From: Phanerochaete sordida
Lineage: Eukaryota > Basidiomycota > Agaricomycetes > Polyporales > Phanerochaetaceae
DNA length: 64,000 nucleotides
Assembly (NCBI GenBank): GCA_019973155.2
Contig: BPQB01000059.1
Span: 1-64,000 of the forward strand
Reading direction: 5' to 3'
Part shown: positions 1 through 11,526 of the stretch, one piece after another
Layout of the letters: each line of letters begins with the position of its first letter
Numbering within the stretch: the stretch's first letter is position 1
Made by a program: the position numbers and the translations under genes
Notes under the pieces: model-generated
What the model saw: the letters and a program-made list of their open reading frames with translations, nothing else
Told to the model about the DNA's origin: nothing
The model's database searches: none

Positions 1-203
1 CGGGGCCTAACGACGGATCTCCAGGTACAAGACGATGGTGCTAAGATAGACAAATAGATGTAAACAAATAGCGCACGAGCGCCGTGAGCGCGAGCTCGAA
101 ATGACAAACGTTCGTAAATTCTGACATAGTGTTTGGCGACTCGGGCAACTGGAGCGAGGAGTTCGAGATTCAGGGCTACGACCCGCTCGCCCCGACCCAG
201 TGA
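1..203 (+). CDS. KRE9/KNH-like small secreted protein, 3' end only (copy 1)
   Basis: The final exon is 130-203, entered after a TAG acceptor and ending in TGA at 201-203. It encodes VFGDSGNWSEEFEIQGYDP followed by LAPTQ, matching the last exon of the four complete paralogues at 19.4, 26.1, 37.1 and 58.8 kb in sequence and in phase (the exon supplies the last two bases of a split codon). An upstream exon probably ends at base 24, before GTACAAG, giving a 105-nt intron that is longer than the 53-59 nt seen at this place in the paralogues; that join is uncertain. The FGDSGN motif is typical of the KRE9/KNH N-terminal domain of fungal secreted or cell-wall proteins. The start, signal peptide and first exons lie left of the window. 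Confidence 0.75.
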
Positions 204-253
204 AGGCCAGACTCGATCAGCGAGCTCTATTATTGGGAGAGAATGTATGCCAT

Positions 254-272
254 GATTTGACGACACGGACCT
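254..272 (+). promoter_or_regulatory. 3'-flank element shared by KRE9-like genes (copy 1)
   Basis: GATTTGACGACACGGACCT lies about 50 nt after the stop codon. The core GACGACACGGAC recurs, in the sense of the gene, 3' of the copies at 26.1 and 37.1 kb and with one or two changes at 58.8 kb. It is probably part of the 3' UTR; its function is unknown. Confidence 0.45.
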
Positions 273-515
273 TCAGAACATTTTTCTGTGTAACAGTTTG
301 TACGCATTCGTAATGGACTTTGTTGCTTTGTCCGACCTCCTCTGCGCGACTTCGCCATAATTCGGAAACAAGATGGTCTGAGCGAGGCTCGAACACCGTC
401 GGTTCGGACGGCTTGCCCTAAACTGCCATGACGCATCGCGTCTCGGACGTTGGACGCGTCCCGCCGTGGTTCATATTATCCGAGTTCACTCCGCCCTTCA
501 TCCCTTGCTTTCGCC

Positions 516-3057
516 ATGTCTTCAAGCACGCGGAGGGTGACGAGGAGCACAACGAAGGATACTGAGCTAATGCTAGAGTTACCGACGAGATCATGGAGGT
601 CCGGGCGGAAGTCGTCTGAGTTGGAGGGTAAGCTGGTGCACTTGCCTGTAGACGTTCTCGTGGAGGTATGCATGCCCGCCCTTACTGTATAGCAAGCATA
701 ATTTATCTATGTATCTGCGACATAGGTTATGCAATACCTCATACCTGTGGACCTGCTGCACCTCGCGCGCACGGACAAAGCTTTCCGCAAGTTCCTTCTG
801 TCCCGGGCGACCCTACCGCTCTGGAAGAGTGCCTTTGCTCAAGTCGAAGGCATTCCCAAGTGTCCACCGTGGCTAAGCGAACCAGCATATGCGAGTCTTG
901 CGTTTGAAAATTACTGCCACGTACGCGCTTTGCTGGGGTCGGTGGTTCACGGGCTCACAACGTAGCGCAGAGATGCGGAAAGACGGGGACGAAGATGATA
1001 TACTGGCACTTCGGCGTGCGATATTGTCCACTTTGCAGGAAGCACATGTGAGCCCATGCTGAACGCATTCATAATCGTTGACGTTGATGTACGAGCTTAT
1101 CTCTAGGCTGGTCAAGTGCGATGACGAAGAGAGCTGCCCTTACGGGACCAACTGTCAAGACATAGCGATAACTCATTTCCACGGTACGCGCTAGATTTTT
1201 CGAGATATTCACGCGAGCTGAGTGCAGTAGATTCAAATAGAAACGTGCGCATGCATTATCATCATCTTCCTGATGTCGAGGAATACGAGGAAAACGCGGC
1301 TCATTGGAGCAAAGAAGAGGCTGATGCGTACCAGGATAACGTCGACGAGAAGATGGACGTGAGTGTAACGCAGTCATACGCCACTTTTTACTCATTCTAT
1401 CTCCAGTTTTACATACGCTGTATGGACTGGCAGGATCGACTGGCTGAAGACCGCAGCGAACAGTTAGAAAGCATGAAGGAGCGTCGGCTAGAAATGTAAG
1501 TAACGCAATCAATTGGGCGAAAGAGGCATGTTCTCAGTTATGTTAGCATAGTCAAGAAACTCGAGGAGCTTGGTTGGGGCGAAGAGCTCGAGCACATGCA
1601 GCACGACGACTACGAATCTCTCCGTTGTCACACTGATATATGGAAGGCGCAGGAGCTTACGGATCGAGGCAAGTACCTTTTGTGATCCCAACTCGCGATG
1701 TACTTACAGCAGATGTGTAGTCTGGGACCGCATATGTCCGCGGATCGAAAAATATGTGGGAGAAATTCGGGATGAGCGGCTCGCAACCGACAGATACCTC
1801 GTTCTCAAACCACGGTTCGAGCTCTTCGTCGATTGGTACCATACATGGTTCGCCGAGCAGGAGGATAAGGGGATACTTCCACGCCCTGGGGAGATACTGC
1901 GACGCGAGGAGATCGTTCACCTCTTAGATCGACCCGAGGACATTGACTTTGGGGACATTGAGCTATGGTTCCACGGGAAGCTTCCGGAGTGGACACAGCA
2001 GTGGCGCGACAGCTGTGAAGACCAGCTTCGCGCGATCGTGCGCGGCTCGCCCGAGTATCAGGACAAGCTCCCCGCCGACGTCGACCCGCTTACACTGGCA
2101 AGCGTGGCCTTCGACTGCAAGTACTGCGCGCGCTACCGGAGCGATGCGCCGCTCCTGCCGCCGCTTCCGCCTTACACGACTGCGCACGAATGCCTCACGC
2201 GACCCTCGGAGGTCTTAGCCAGCAACGACACCGTCGAGCAGGCAGTCCTTGCAGCTGCACGATGCGCGGACCAGGACCAGGCGAGTCTCGGATACATGCC
2301 GTGGAGCTCGGAGGGCCTCACCATCGGCGTGTGGCACCGCCGCGCGTGCGAGGTCATACGTGCCGCCGGAAAGGACCCACTGACGACGACCCGCGAGGAG
2401 ATGGACGCGCTCGAAGTGCGGTTCTGGTGCCGCCCGTGTCTGCAGGACTGCCATGAGGAGAAGCGCCAGGTTATGGGCTGGCGAGACGCGGTGCGTGCCC
2501 TTCCTAGCTCGTCGCTCCTGCGCCTCTGATCTACGCGCACAGATCTACCACTACGTCTACCACGACTTCGCGAACAACTTCTCGAGACCTGTCGACTACG
2601 CCGCGCTGCCCGCGTCGCGCAAGCTCACGCGCGGCGTGCAGTGGGAGACGATGTCCGGGCCGGTCGTGCAGCGCATCAAGGAGATCGAGGCGGTCGCGAA
2701 CGCGGCGTATTATGACCCAAACCTCAGCACGAACCACAGTGCGACGTGGTACCAGTGCAGCTTCTGCCCTCTCGGCTGGGAAAGCGGACCTGCCATCAGG
2801 AGCCATCTTTTCAGTGTGTACGTCCCACCGTACAGCTTGCCAATGCGTGTGGTTTTGATGGTGATTTGGCTAGGCACGGTCGCACGTCGTTATCGCCATC
2901 TCCCGGTGAGGAATACTGGGCTCATCCAGACGCATATATGACGATGGTCTGTAAGCCGGTGTACATCCTCAAGGGTAGTGGACTAGGCCACAATTTATCG
3001 GAGGAGGATCAGCAACTATTGGCCGACAAGATTGCTGGGTTTGTGAATAGTTTTTAG
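516..3057 (+). CDS. F-box protein with Cys-rich zinc-binding segments, 10 exons
   Basis: Join 516-665, 726-920, 971-1047, 1107-1183, 1231-1358, 1407-1495, 1547-1672, 1710-2490, 2543-2817, 2874-3057 gives 693 residues with all phases consistent. Residues about 43-90 form an F-box (LPVDVLVEV, then YLIPVDLLHLAR...LPLWKSAFAQVEG), the SKP1-binding module of SCF ubiquitin ligases. A Cys cluster follows (CHRCGKTG ... RYCPLCRKHM), then a long acidic/charged middle and a C-terminal C2H2-like segment (CSFCPLGW...IRSHLF.VHG). This is the usual agaricomycete F-box/zinc architecture; the ubiquitylation target is unknown. The ATG at 516 is the first in the open frame. Introns are 37-59 nt. The 48-nt intron 1359-1406 keeps the frame and has no stop, so its retention would add 16 residues. 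The 37-nt intron 1673-1709 is unusually short and that boundary is the least certain. Confidence 0.85.
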
Positions 3058-3194
3058 GGGCTCTGCTCGATGTCCTATATCTCTTCGTAGACTGTGTTGA
3101 TACTGGAAATAATAGTGCTGCTTATGTTCAGTCCTGGAGGGCATCTTCACAACCACTGACACCCCAGCGGTGAAGCGCGCGCCACGTCCAGCAG

Positions 3195-6100
3195 GTGGCG
3201 CCTCCTGCAACTCACACACTCAACTATCCCGACGAACACGACGAGGTCACCGCCTCGAATTCCACGACTGCGCAACGAACCTGTGACCTCGGGCACGCAT
3301 ACGCACCATCGACGCGCACGCAGACCGAGGGCACCCCCGCTCCTCCGCGCTTTCCGAGCTCTTCTCGGCCAAAAGCCCGGAGCGTCAGCACGCCCTGCTC
3401 AGCCGTCCCTCTGACAAACGCCACAGCCCCTCCCTCCGCCCTCCGCTGCCTCGGCCCAAGGCCTGACTTGCCCTCGCGCGTCGAGTGCCCTCGAGTCACG
3501 CCGCGCATGACCAAGCGCGACGCGTCGCCGCCGGCTGCGCGGCCTGCGCGGAGTGGCCCGCGGAGATGCAGCGCGGCGGGTGCCCGCGCGGCCGCGGCAG
3601 CGCGCCGCAGTTGTTTCGCCGGCAGCGGGCCAGCACCCTGGCTCCCGAACCGTGCCAGGGGGTGTGCCTGGGGCTGGCTCGCGCTCGCGTGGAGGGCGGA
3701 CGTCGTGGTGCGGTCGACGGTGCTCGCAGAGGTGTTGTTATGGCATTGTCGTCGTCTTGGTGTGTCCGCCTGAGGTATCCGGTGGCGAGACAGCTTCAGA
3801 TGCGAGTGTCAAAGCTGGGCTGGGTCGTGGGTGGGATCGTCCAGATCTGGGCCATGATACAGTTCTCTTCGTGTAGAGAATCATAAGCGTCCGGGTGCAG
3901 ACCGCCCCGATCCCGTCTCTGAAGATATTCAGCGAGAGGCGGGCTGCGGCCGCCGGGTACCAACAAGAGGCCAATGTCAGGAATAGCCTCGCGCATTTCA
4001 GCGGATTATTGTTCATCTGAGGAGTCACGAACATCGTCTTTGACGTGTGTCGAGTGTGGGCACCTTGATGAGCGTGGAGATATCTTTCTGAAGCACGCCC
4101 CAAGTCCTGTGACCGCACTACGGGAGAGGGCTGGCCCTCTGGAACGATAGCGAGCGCAAATGAAGCGTCGCAGACACTCTCTGCATTCTATGTGAGACGC
4201 AACAGTCGCACGGACGCGCCGTGGTGCAGCTCAGGGAAACGGTATCTGTTGATAGGGGCTAACATACATCGATGCAGCATCTTTGGGGTGCATCAGAGAC
4301 GCAGAGCGCATCGAATGTGATTCAGAAGTAGGGAATATTATTCAGCGGGAAAGAGAAATGCGCCATGGAATATCCTCAGACGGATGCATCCTTCGCAGCG
4401 TCGGTGCAGAATCTAGACACCATGTACGCAGGTCCGAGGGAATATATCATGTGTCATGATGTTTGCCTATCGACAGGGATTAATCGTACGTACCGGGCTC
4501 TATCTCCGACGCAGGTCCATGATGTGCGAGAAGGAATTTGGCCTGATTGACAGCCTGAGTCTATGGACAGCGATAAGGTGGTGAAGATTAGACATGGAAA
4601 GCTGTGGTTAACGTTGATGCCACAAGGCGAGACCAGAGTAACAGTCATGCCACCAATGTCACAGGCTAACGACACCAAATATGATGCATACCACTGAAAG
4701 AGCACACGGCTGTTGAGCATGCAGTGGCAGCGTGAGTTGAAAGTAAGCGACGCACCACTCGCTGTTCCGTACGCTCCCTAGAAGAGCCCCTCGACGCTGG
4801 ACGTGCGAATGAAGCCACACCTGCACGAAGCACCGCGGACTCGCGTCCGAGCACCGAACGGCCGACAGGCGCATCCAACACACGTCCAGGGCCCTTCCCT
4901 GCCCTTCCACACGTCGAGCATGTGCCAGGCGGCCTCGCATATTCGCTGCCAGGCCTGCAGGAGCCTCGGGCGATCAGCCGTGTCGCCAACACGGCGGCCG
5001 TCATCGGCGCGGCAGCCGGCACACACCTCGCGCTTCGGGATCGCCGCGCCGGAGAGCAAAGCGCAGCAACGCGAGCTGCGGCGCGCCCCAACGCAGAACG
5101 CGCCGGACACGCGCCGTGCGTCCGCGCGAGAGGCGTCTGCGCGTGGTCGCCTCCGTCCTCGCGCTCGCGGCGCCGTGGGCGCCTCCGCGGGCCAGGGGCA
5201 CCGGGCCGAGCGCCGCAGAGCCCGAGGGGCGGGCGCGGCTCAGGCACGACGTTGGAATCCGCCCGCGTCAGCGAAACGCGTCCCGCGACGACACGCGCGG
5301 CGGCCGGAGCGCATCGAAGCGTCCTGCGACGCTCCTCGCGCCGCCCTCGGCGTCCCTTGATGCTCCCCGCGCCCCACGGCGCGTCGTGCGCGGGACCCCG
5401 GTACGGGTGCAGCGAGAAGCCGTGCCCGAGCTGCCCAGCGTCGCAGGCCTGCCGATGTGTCGTGGAGAGCCTGGGGAAAGCCTGAGGCCTGAGGAGAGGA
5501 GACGTATCGTGGGCCGGCTGCTCCGTGGGCGTCGGCATGGAGCGCGGCACGAACTTCCGTTTCCGGCGATGCCGACGCCTCTTCCCCAGGTTTGTCTTGC
5601 CGTCGCGGGGCGCCCGGCGACAGTGCCATCGCGCGTCCGCATCGTACTTCGCTGAGGGGGCCTTTTGGAGCCTTCTGAGGGAGTCCGAAGGGGCGGCCAG
5701 GCCTCGGCCGCGCGACCGTCGCGTCGGCTCGTCCAGTGACCTACGGCCTGTGCAGATGACCCAGGAGATGTGCAGCAGCCTTCCTGTCGAAGACCGGCTT
5801 GGTTAAGGCCACAACGTCACCTGGACACGTCTGAAACCTAGAGCATTCGGTTGACGTCTACGACAACTCTATTCGGAGGACACCTACGACAAAGCTATTC
5901 GGGGTGAGCCTTCGTGTATGCAATTCGGGGTGGCCGGAAGGGCTATTCGGAATGCGTCAAAAATGGCCACACGGACCTCGCCTCAAGTATTCCGAACGCA
6001 CCTATTCCAAACGGCCAGCGGTACCCCGAAGGACGTGCGTGTGCTATGGTCTGCAGACCGTATGTGCGCGGCGCGCGGCGCAGGGGCGTCCGCCGTAGGC

Positions 6101-6195
6101 GGTAGCACCTTCGAGTGATCCCGGGACGACGCCACAACGCCTGCCGCCCGAGTGGTCCGTCGTCGGCCGTGCCGGCCCTCTCGCAAATATTGCGC
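3195..6195 (+). repeat. 3-kb dispersed repeat, copy A (inverted relative to copy B at 21.4-24.4 kb)
   Basis: The reverse complement of about 21385-24375 aligns along this whole stretch with substitutions and small indels. Anchors include CCTGTGAC.TCGGGCACGC near 3280, the segment at 3790-3990, the block at 5400-5580 (GGGCCGGCTGCTCCGTGGGC and flanks) and GGTAGCACCTTCGAGTG near 6100. Similarity fades just after CAAATATTGCGC near 6190. I see no transposase, reverse transcriptase or integrase in any frame; open frames here are GC-driven and not conserved between copies. Most likely an old, non-autonomous or decayed element, or an inverted segmental duplication. Confidence 0.75.
5843..5915 (+). 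repeat. Short tandem repeat ending in TATTCGG
   Basis: Units of 27-30 nt: CATTCGGTTGACGTCTACGA..., CTATTCGGAGGACACCTACGA..., CTATTCGGGGTGAGCC. Copy B has a single unit at the equivalent place (near 21645), so this array expanded in copy A or shrank in B. Further ATTCGG and CCGAAT words at 5925-6010 can pair as imperfect hairpins. Confidence 0.6.
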
Positions 6196-7531
6196 GCTCC
6201 TGCTGGCATCTCTTCGCGCCGAGCTCAGCGCAACGCGATCTCTGCGGCTGGTTACGGTCCTGATATACGCATGGTCGTTATCCTCACGAGAAGGTGTAAG
6301 GCAAGGATGTTGGGTGCCTGAATTTGCCTGCAGACGCGGTCGGATAAGCGCGCGCACGTATCCTTCCTCGGGCGCCTATTGACCTGCCTGCCGCCGCGGC
6401 GAGCATCAATTCTTGGGAGTTCTCTGGAGGCATAACTCAAAGCGATTGCAAGTGCACTGCTACTGGGGCACTTATTGGAGTATCATCCCTCAATCACGAC
6501 TGTAATTGACCTCATCAGCCTGGGCGATCTTTCACGAAAGCCATTGAACTCAGCAGTGGCGAAAAGGCTACCGCCATCACCAGACCCAAGAGAACTCCTA
6601 CAACTACTCGAAAGCATATCACGCGTGCACAATAGCAATAGTGAGGCATTATATGGACATCCGGCCGAGTGATGCGTGGCGAACGGGAGGATAGAGACCG
6701 CCGCCCCACCCGGCCTCCGCCCAGACACCGTCCGCACGGCCTGTGTCCCTCGCAGCCATGTCAAGGCCGTCTCAGCCGGACGCGCAGATTTTTCCAACGA
6801 AGCAAGCCACCAGCTCTTTGCGTAACGCAGAACGGACGCCGCACCGCTGCACCCGGGCGTCCAAAAAATCCCGCCTCCGCGCCGCACGCTCCTGCCGTAT
6901 CCTCCACGTCAGTCCCCCGGCCCCGGCCTTCCTCGAGCCTCTCGACGCTTCCGCCATGACTCGTAGGTGCAGGCCACGATGCCGGCTTACCCGCGCGGCG
7001 ACAGGAGCGAGGCGTGCCCGGCGCGTCAGCAGATCTGACTGGGCGCACACGGCGGGCTGCGAGGCGCCGAGCGTGCGCCGAGTGTGTCCGGCGCAAGAGC
7101 CCGCTGCGGCTCGGCCGAGGCTGCGTCAGCGTGCGCGCGACGCGCATCCCCCGGCGCGCGGTTCTTGGCGAGCCAGCTTCGCGCACGCGCGAAGGGGAAA
7201 GGAAGGCTCCCCGGAGCGCGCAGCAAGGGGATAACGCGAGGTTAGCAATTTTGCTCGGAGGCCGGCTGCAGGCGCGCACGCGGGTATGACGATGGTATGA
7301 CATGGGGCTGTATTGCAGGGGCTGCTCGAAGCAGTGTGGTGTGGATGCTAGTAGTGATACAAGTTGTGCTATGCGAGAATGGGTGATGAACTCTATGTTC
7401 ACATACAGATATTAAGTGGCAGATAGTAGTAATGCTACAGACGGGTGTGGTATGCGATTAGCTTTTGGGCTACGTCGTGACGGTCGTGCGGGGCGTGGCG
7501 AGTCGTGGCGGCGCGGGCGCACAGGCGGCGC
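6196..7531. other. No supportable gene
   Basis: The first part (6400-6670) is of average composition; from 6680 it becomes very GC-rich. Several open frames overlap on both strands with no recognisable domain or splice pattern. 7240-7530 is the likely 3' flank of the cyclin gene. Confidence 0.5.
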
Positions 7532-8676
7532 TCATGCGGCGACGGCTGCGGCGCGCGGCACGCGTGGTATTGACGACGCGCTGCTCGCGGACGACACCGG
7601 CGACACGCTCGCGAGCGACGACGCGCTCGACGCGGCGGACGCGGAGTGGTGGAAGTGCGGTATCGGGAGGCTCTTGAGCATGTTGCTGAGGGCCGAGAAG
7701 CGGCGATGCGGGTGCGCGTCGCCCGCGCGCGCCTTCGCCGCCGCCACTGGTACCTCGGCGGGCGCGATGGGTTCTGGGGACGACGAGAGCGCGGCGACGA
7801 ACGTCGTCTCGATGTGCGCGGCGGGCGGCGTGAGCGGCATCGGCGACTGCGCGGGCGAGCTCGAGTGGTCCGAGAGCGAGGCCTCCGAGTCTGCGCTGTC
7901 GCTCCAGCGCGAGGGGAGCGACGGCTGCGGGGACACGCGGCGCGCGGCGCGGTGGTGGTGGCGCGGCGAGGCCGGCGCGGAGACAGTGTGGTGTGTGCGG
8001 GCGGCGAAGCGCGCGGGCGCGACGAGCGACATGAGGGCGTCGTGGTGCGAGAGGAGGTCGCCCTCGTGGATGGTGAGCTCGTAGTCGAGGACGTCGAGGA
8101 ACTCGCGCTCGATGCGGCCGATGTCGCGCTTGCCGAAGACTCCTGTGCAGAGCGCCCAGTGGACGTTCTTGAGCGTCGAGTCGTTGCAGTACTAGGGGGT
8201 GTATCAGCATGCTGTGCGCGCGGAGAGAGCGGTGCAGACGAACCTTGTTTGCAAGGATGAGGGACCCCAGGAAGACGCGCTCGCAGGCCCACTGCTCGAG
8301 GGCGATCTGGAGGTGGGGCTTTGCGCGGTCGATGTAGACGAGGGCGACGAGGAGGACAGGGACCTTGACCTCGGCCTTTGTGAGCACGTTGTTGACAAAG
8401 TGGAGGAAGCTCGTGTGAAGCTGTTGTCTTGATGACGAGCGTCCGCGGGAGGACGAAGGGCGACCCATCGCGTAGTCGACGGTCTCGACGACACAGTCGA
8501 CGACGTATTCTGAAGCGGACTGATTAGCGTGCGCGCCACAAGGCAAAGACTGCTTGGGACTTACCGATTAGGGTGCGCGACATCTTTACGTCCAACATCT
8601 CAAGGACTGCAGGGGAATGCAGTGCGGGGTCGACGAGGCTGGCCTCGTGGACGGGGGAGTATCCACCTTGTACCAT
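7532..8676 (-). CDS. Pho80/Pcl-type cyclin
   Basis: Join (minus) 8676-8565, 8509-8244, 8191-7532 gives 345 residues. The cyclin box covers about residues 66-178: FLHFVNNVLTKAEVKVPVLL, VYIDRAKPHLQIALEQWACE, FLGSLILANKYCNDSTLKN, HWALCTGVFGKRDIGRIERE and FLDVLDYELTIHEGDLLSHH. These are hallmarks of PHO80-like cyclins that activate Pho85/Cdk5-type kinases in phosphate, morphogenesis or cell-cycle control. The rest, about 165 residues, is a Ser/Pro/Ala/His-rich low-complexity tail with possible proline-directed phosphorylation sites. The start at 8676 is the ATG of MVQGGYSPV, and both introns (55 and 52 nt) are canonical. Which Pcl subfamily cannot be decided by eye. Confidence 0.88.
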
Positions 8677-11526
8677 GGCTTGCGAGGGGCTGAGGAGGCA
8701 GGGGCTGGAACGGAGGAGGCTCTGCGGCGGAGGAGAGGCGAGGAAAAGTGAGGAGGAGGCAGCGTCGGAGAGGGGGGTAATATAGGCGTTTGCATGGCAA
8801 GGGAGACCGGGAGCGAGATCTGAGATGAGACGATTTGTGGACGGAAGTTTAGGTGAGCGAGCGTTGGATGACTGCGACGGGACACGCAGGCAGTCAGGCA
8901 AGCAGGTCGGATCCGATCCCAAACATAGCCAGCCAGACGCCCGAGCGAGATGACCCCCGAGCGGTGTGTCACCCAGATCCTCCTGCCCCGATTTCCCCTG
9001 CCGTCCCTCCCCGCGCTGACCTGCCGCATCGGCCGCGGCACCTTTCGGCTTTCCCACTGCGTCCTCTCTCCTCGCCCGTCACACACCAGAGATTAATTAT
9101 ATTTTCGTGGGCCCACGCTCGGACGGCCTCGCAACGACCGCAGCCCGCAGCGCCCAGCGACATCGGCCCACGCGCACACGCACGACGTGCGCAGCGGCCG
9201 CAGCGCGTGCCTGGCATCGCCAGCACTGCGAGGAAAAGCAGCCACGGCTGCCAGCAGAGCCTCCGACCGCTGGCGGGTTTGCTCGGTGACCGAGTCACAT
9301 CGCTGGGAAAGCGCGTCACGGCGGTTTGCAATCCGCGGACACAAATTGCTAACGCAGCCTGTCCAAATGCGGAAGGCGAAACCCTTCCGACGCTCGACGC
9401 CAACTCTATCCGAGCGCTAACTCTGATTGGCTGGAAGGCCCGGCCACCCACTGCAAAGTCCCTCGCTCGCGCTGAGGTAAGCCGACGCTCTCTGTCATCA
9501 GGCCCGCGCCCTCCCCCTCGCCATCTGCGCACGCAACCGTTGCCAGATTCCTTACTCAGCAATTAGGAATCGCCTACGAATCCTGTCTCCTCGCCGCAGA
9601 TAGCAGCGAGCACATCGGAATCCGGGGAAGCCATGGAAAGCCGCGCCTGCCACCGCGGTACTGCCCTGCTGGGTCCTAGGCACAGGGGCTGCGGGCGGCC
9701 CATGCGAATTACGAGGATGCATGGCGTGCCCTGCCACGTCGGGCAGCCTGTCGCTTTGCCTTCGCACGCCTGCCCACACCCGGGCCCTTGGCAAATGGCC
9801 TGGCGCGCACGTGGAATTTCGCCGGGCAGCCTGCGATCGCTGCACACCTTGGCAGCCCCTCTCGTCCCATTGGCGCGGCCTCCGCGCGGGCGTCCAGGGA
9901 ACGCGAGATAGTGCGCCGCCGCCGCCCTGCGAGGATCCTCTCGCGCTATCCAGCCAATCGCAGCGCAGTCCCACGCTGAGCGTGCGCCGCCCGCGGAGGT
10001 AACGGACGCGTACCGCCGCCACAGCTGAAACGCGCGCCGCCCGCCTGGCAACGCGCCTGAAACGCAGCACGCGTGGCGCGGCCGTGCGTCGCTACACCTT
10101 CTCCTGCTCCGCACCGCCGACGCGCCCCCGGGCCAGCGCGCCCTTATCTCCAGGCCCCTCGCCCGCCCGCCGAGCCTCAGCTCCGCCGGGACGTGTGTTG
10201 GGAGTACGAGGCGCGTCGGACGCGCCCCCGGAGGGGCGGCGCGGCCGCGTCCCCCGCGCGCCATCAGTCCGGTCATACCGCTGATCAGCACGCCGACTTG
10301 CATGGCACGACGCGCATCAGTCGTGCCACGTCGCGCCTCTTCGGCACGATGCGCCGCGGGCCCCCGCCGCAGGCCCGCGGAAGTGCGCCCGGCGTGATGG
10401 CGCAGGGCGGCGCAGCTGCTCGCAGTCGTGGCGGCGGGACCCGTGCGCGTCGGCCATCACGCATCATGAATCACAGAGTAGCAGCGCGCGCGCTGCGGCC
10501 TTGGCGCGGACGCGTCGCTCCTCGAACCCTGTTCCGTCGCGTGCGCATCGACGGCGGCGCGCGCGTCACTCGTGTCTTCCGGCTTTCGATATGCCCGGAA
10601 CCCGCGGTACGTGCCCGCGAGCGTGCGGCGCTTGGGGCGTGTTATGTCGCGGTATGTCGTGCGTTGAACGCACCTAGAAGCCCTCTTCTGGTCGGAATCG
10701 CTCCATCAGAGACGTCAAACAGGGATTTTCGCTGTCCGACTCCGCCAGACACGTATAATGTCCGGCTGGCCGCAAATGGGCTCGCTCCCTGCGTAATTAG
10801 GCCCTGTAAGGACCGCGGCCGCGCTATAATTACGCTGCATGACCTGCTATCGACTATCTGCTCCACGGCGGACAATAGCGTCAGGCCGCGCTGGCATTGC
10901 ACGGTGACGTCCCTGTGTTGTTCGTGCATGGACGCCGCGAGAGCCGTACCCGGGCTCGCCCAGCGCGCTAGGCGCCCACGGACGTGTGGCAGGCGGGCGT
11001 GGGCAGCGGCAGCTGGCGTCGTGTCAGACGCAAAATCGCTTGAACCGTCGACGTGGATCCGCGAGCCTCGGGGCAGCCTGACAGCAGACAGCCCGCGCAT
11101 CATGAATGTAGGGCCCGCGGCTCGTGTGGGCATACGACGGACGAGCACGCCCCGTCGCACGCACCACACCGCCCCCGTCTGTCTCACCGCGCCGCCAGCA
11201 CCTCGCAGCATCCCAAACCCACGGGCTGCCCGTGCGCATCGCCAGCCCAGGGCCGCAGACGTTACACGCAGCGGTAAAACACATGAGTTCCAGAGTCGCA
11301 TCAGACGCGTAATGCAGGAGGTCTATGAGTACATCGCGCGGCACCCCGCCGAGCCCTCGCCACCGCGCCGCGGGGCACCATACGCGGCCTAGCACGCCGC
11401 ACAGCCTGGCTTGGCCCACAGTCCAGCCGGCGCTGCGGCGCATCGCCCCGCGCGCCCCGTCCACCATCCACCTCTCCCCCAGCACCATCTCCAGCAGCAC
11501 CAGCACCAGCACCAGCACCGGAGGGC
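8677..11526. other. GC-rich intergenic region, no gene supported
   Basis: 8677-9100 is the 5' flank of the cyclin gene. From 9100 the sequence is strongly GC-rich and carries long overlapping open frames on both strands (for example 10073-11392 plus and 9563-10303 minus). They are Arg/Ala/Pro-rich, lack domains and look like a by-product of composition, because stop codons are rare in any frame here. Confidence 0.5.

Noticed and set aside
4666..5655. Long overlapping frames inside repeat copy A
   Set aside because: Frames are not conserved in copy B, where indels shift them; consistent with non-coding repeat.
9563..10303. 246-codon minus-strand open frame
   Set aside because: Same GC-driven character with overlapping frames on the other strand; no motif or splice context.
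10073..11392. 439-codon plus-strand open frame
   Set aside because: Begins with GTG, is Arg/Ala/Pro-rich, has no domain, and lies in a GC-rich zone where both strands are open. It also has no conserved counterpart; a compositional artefact.
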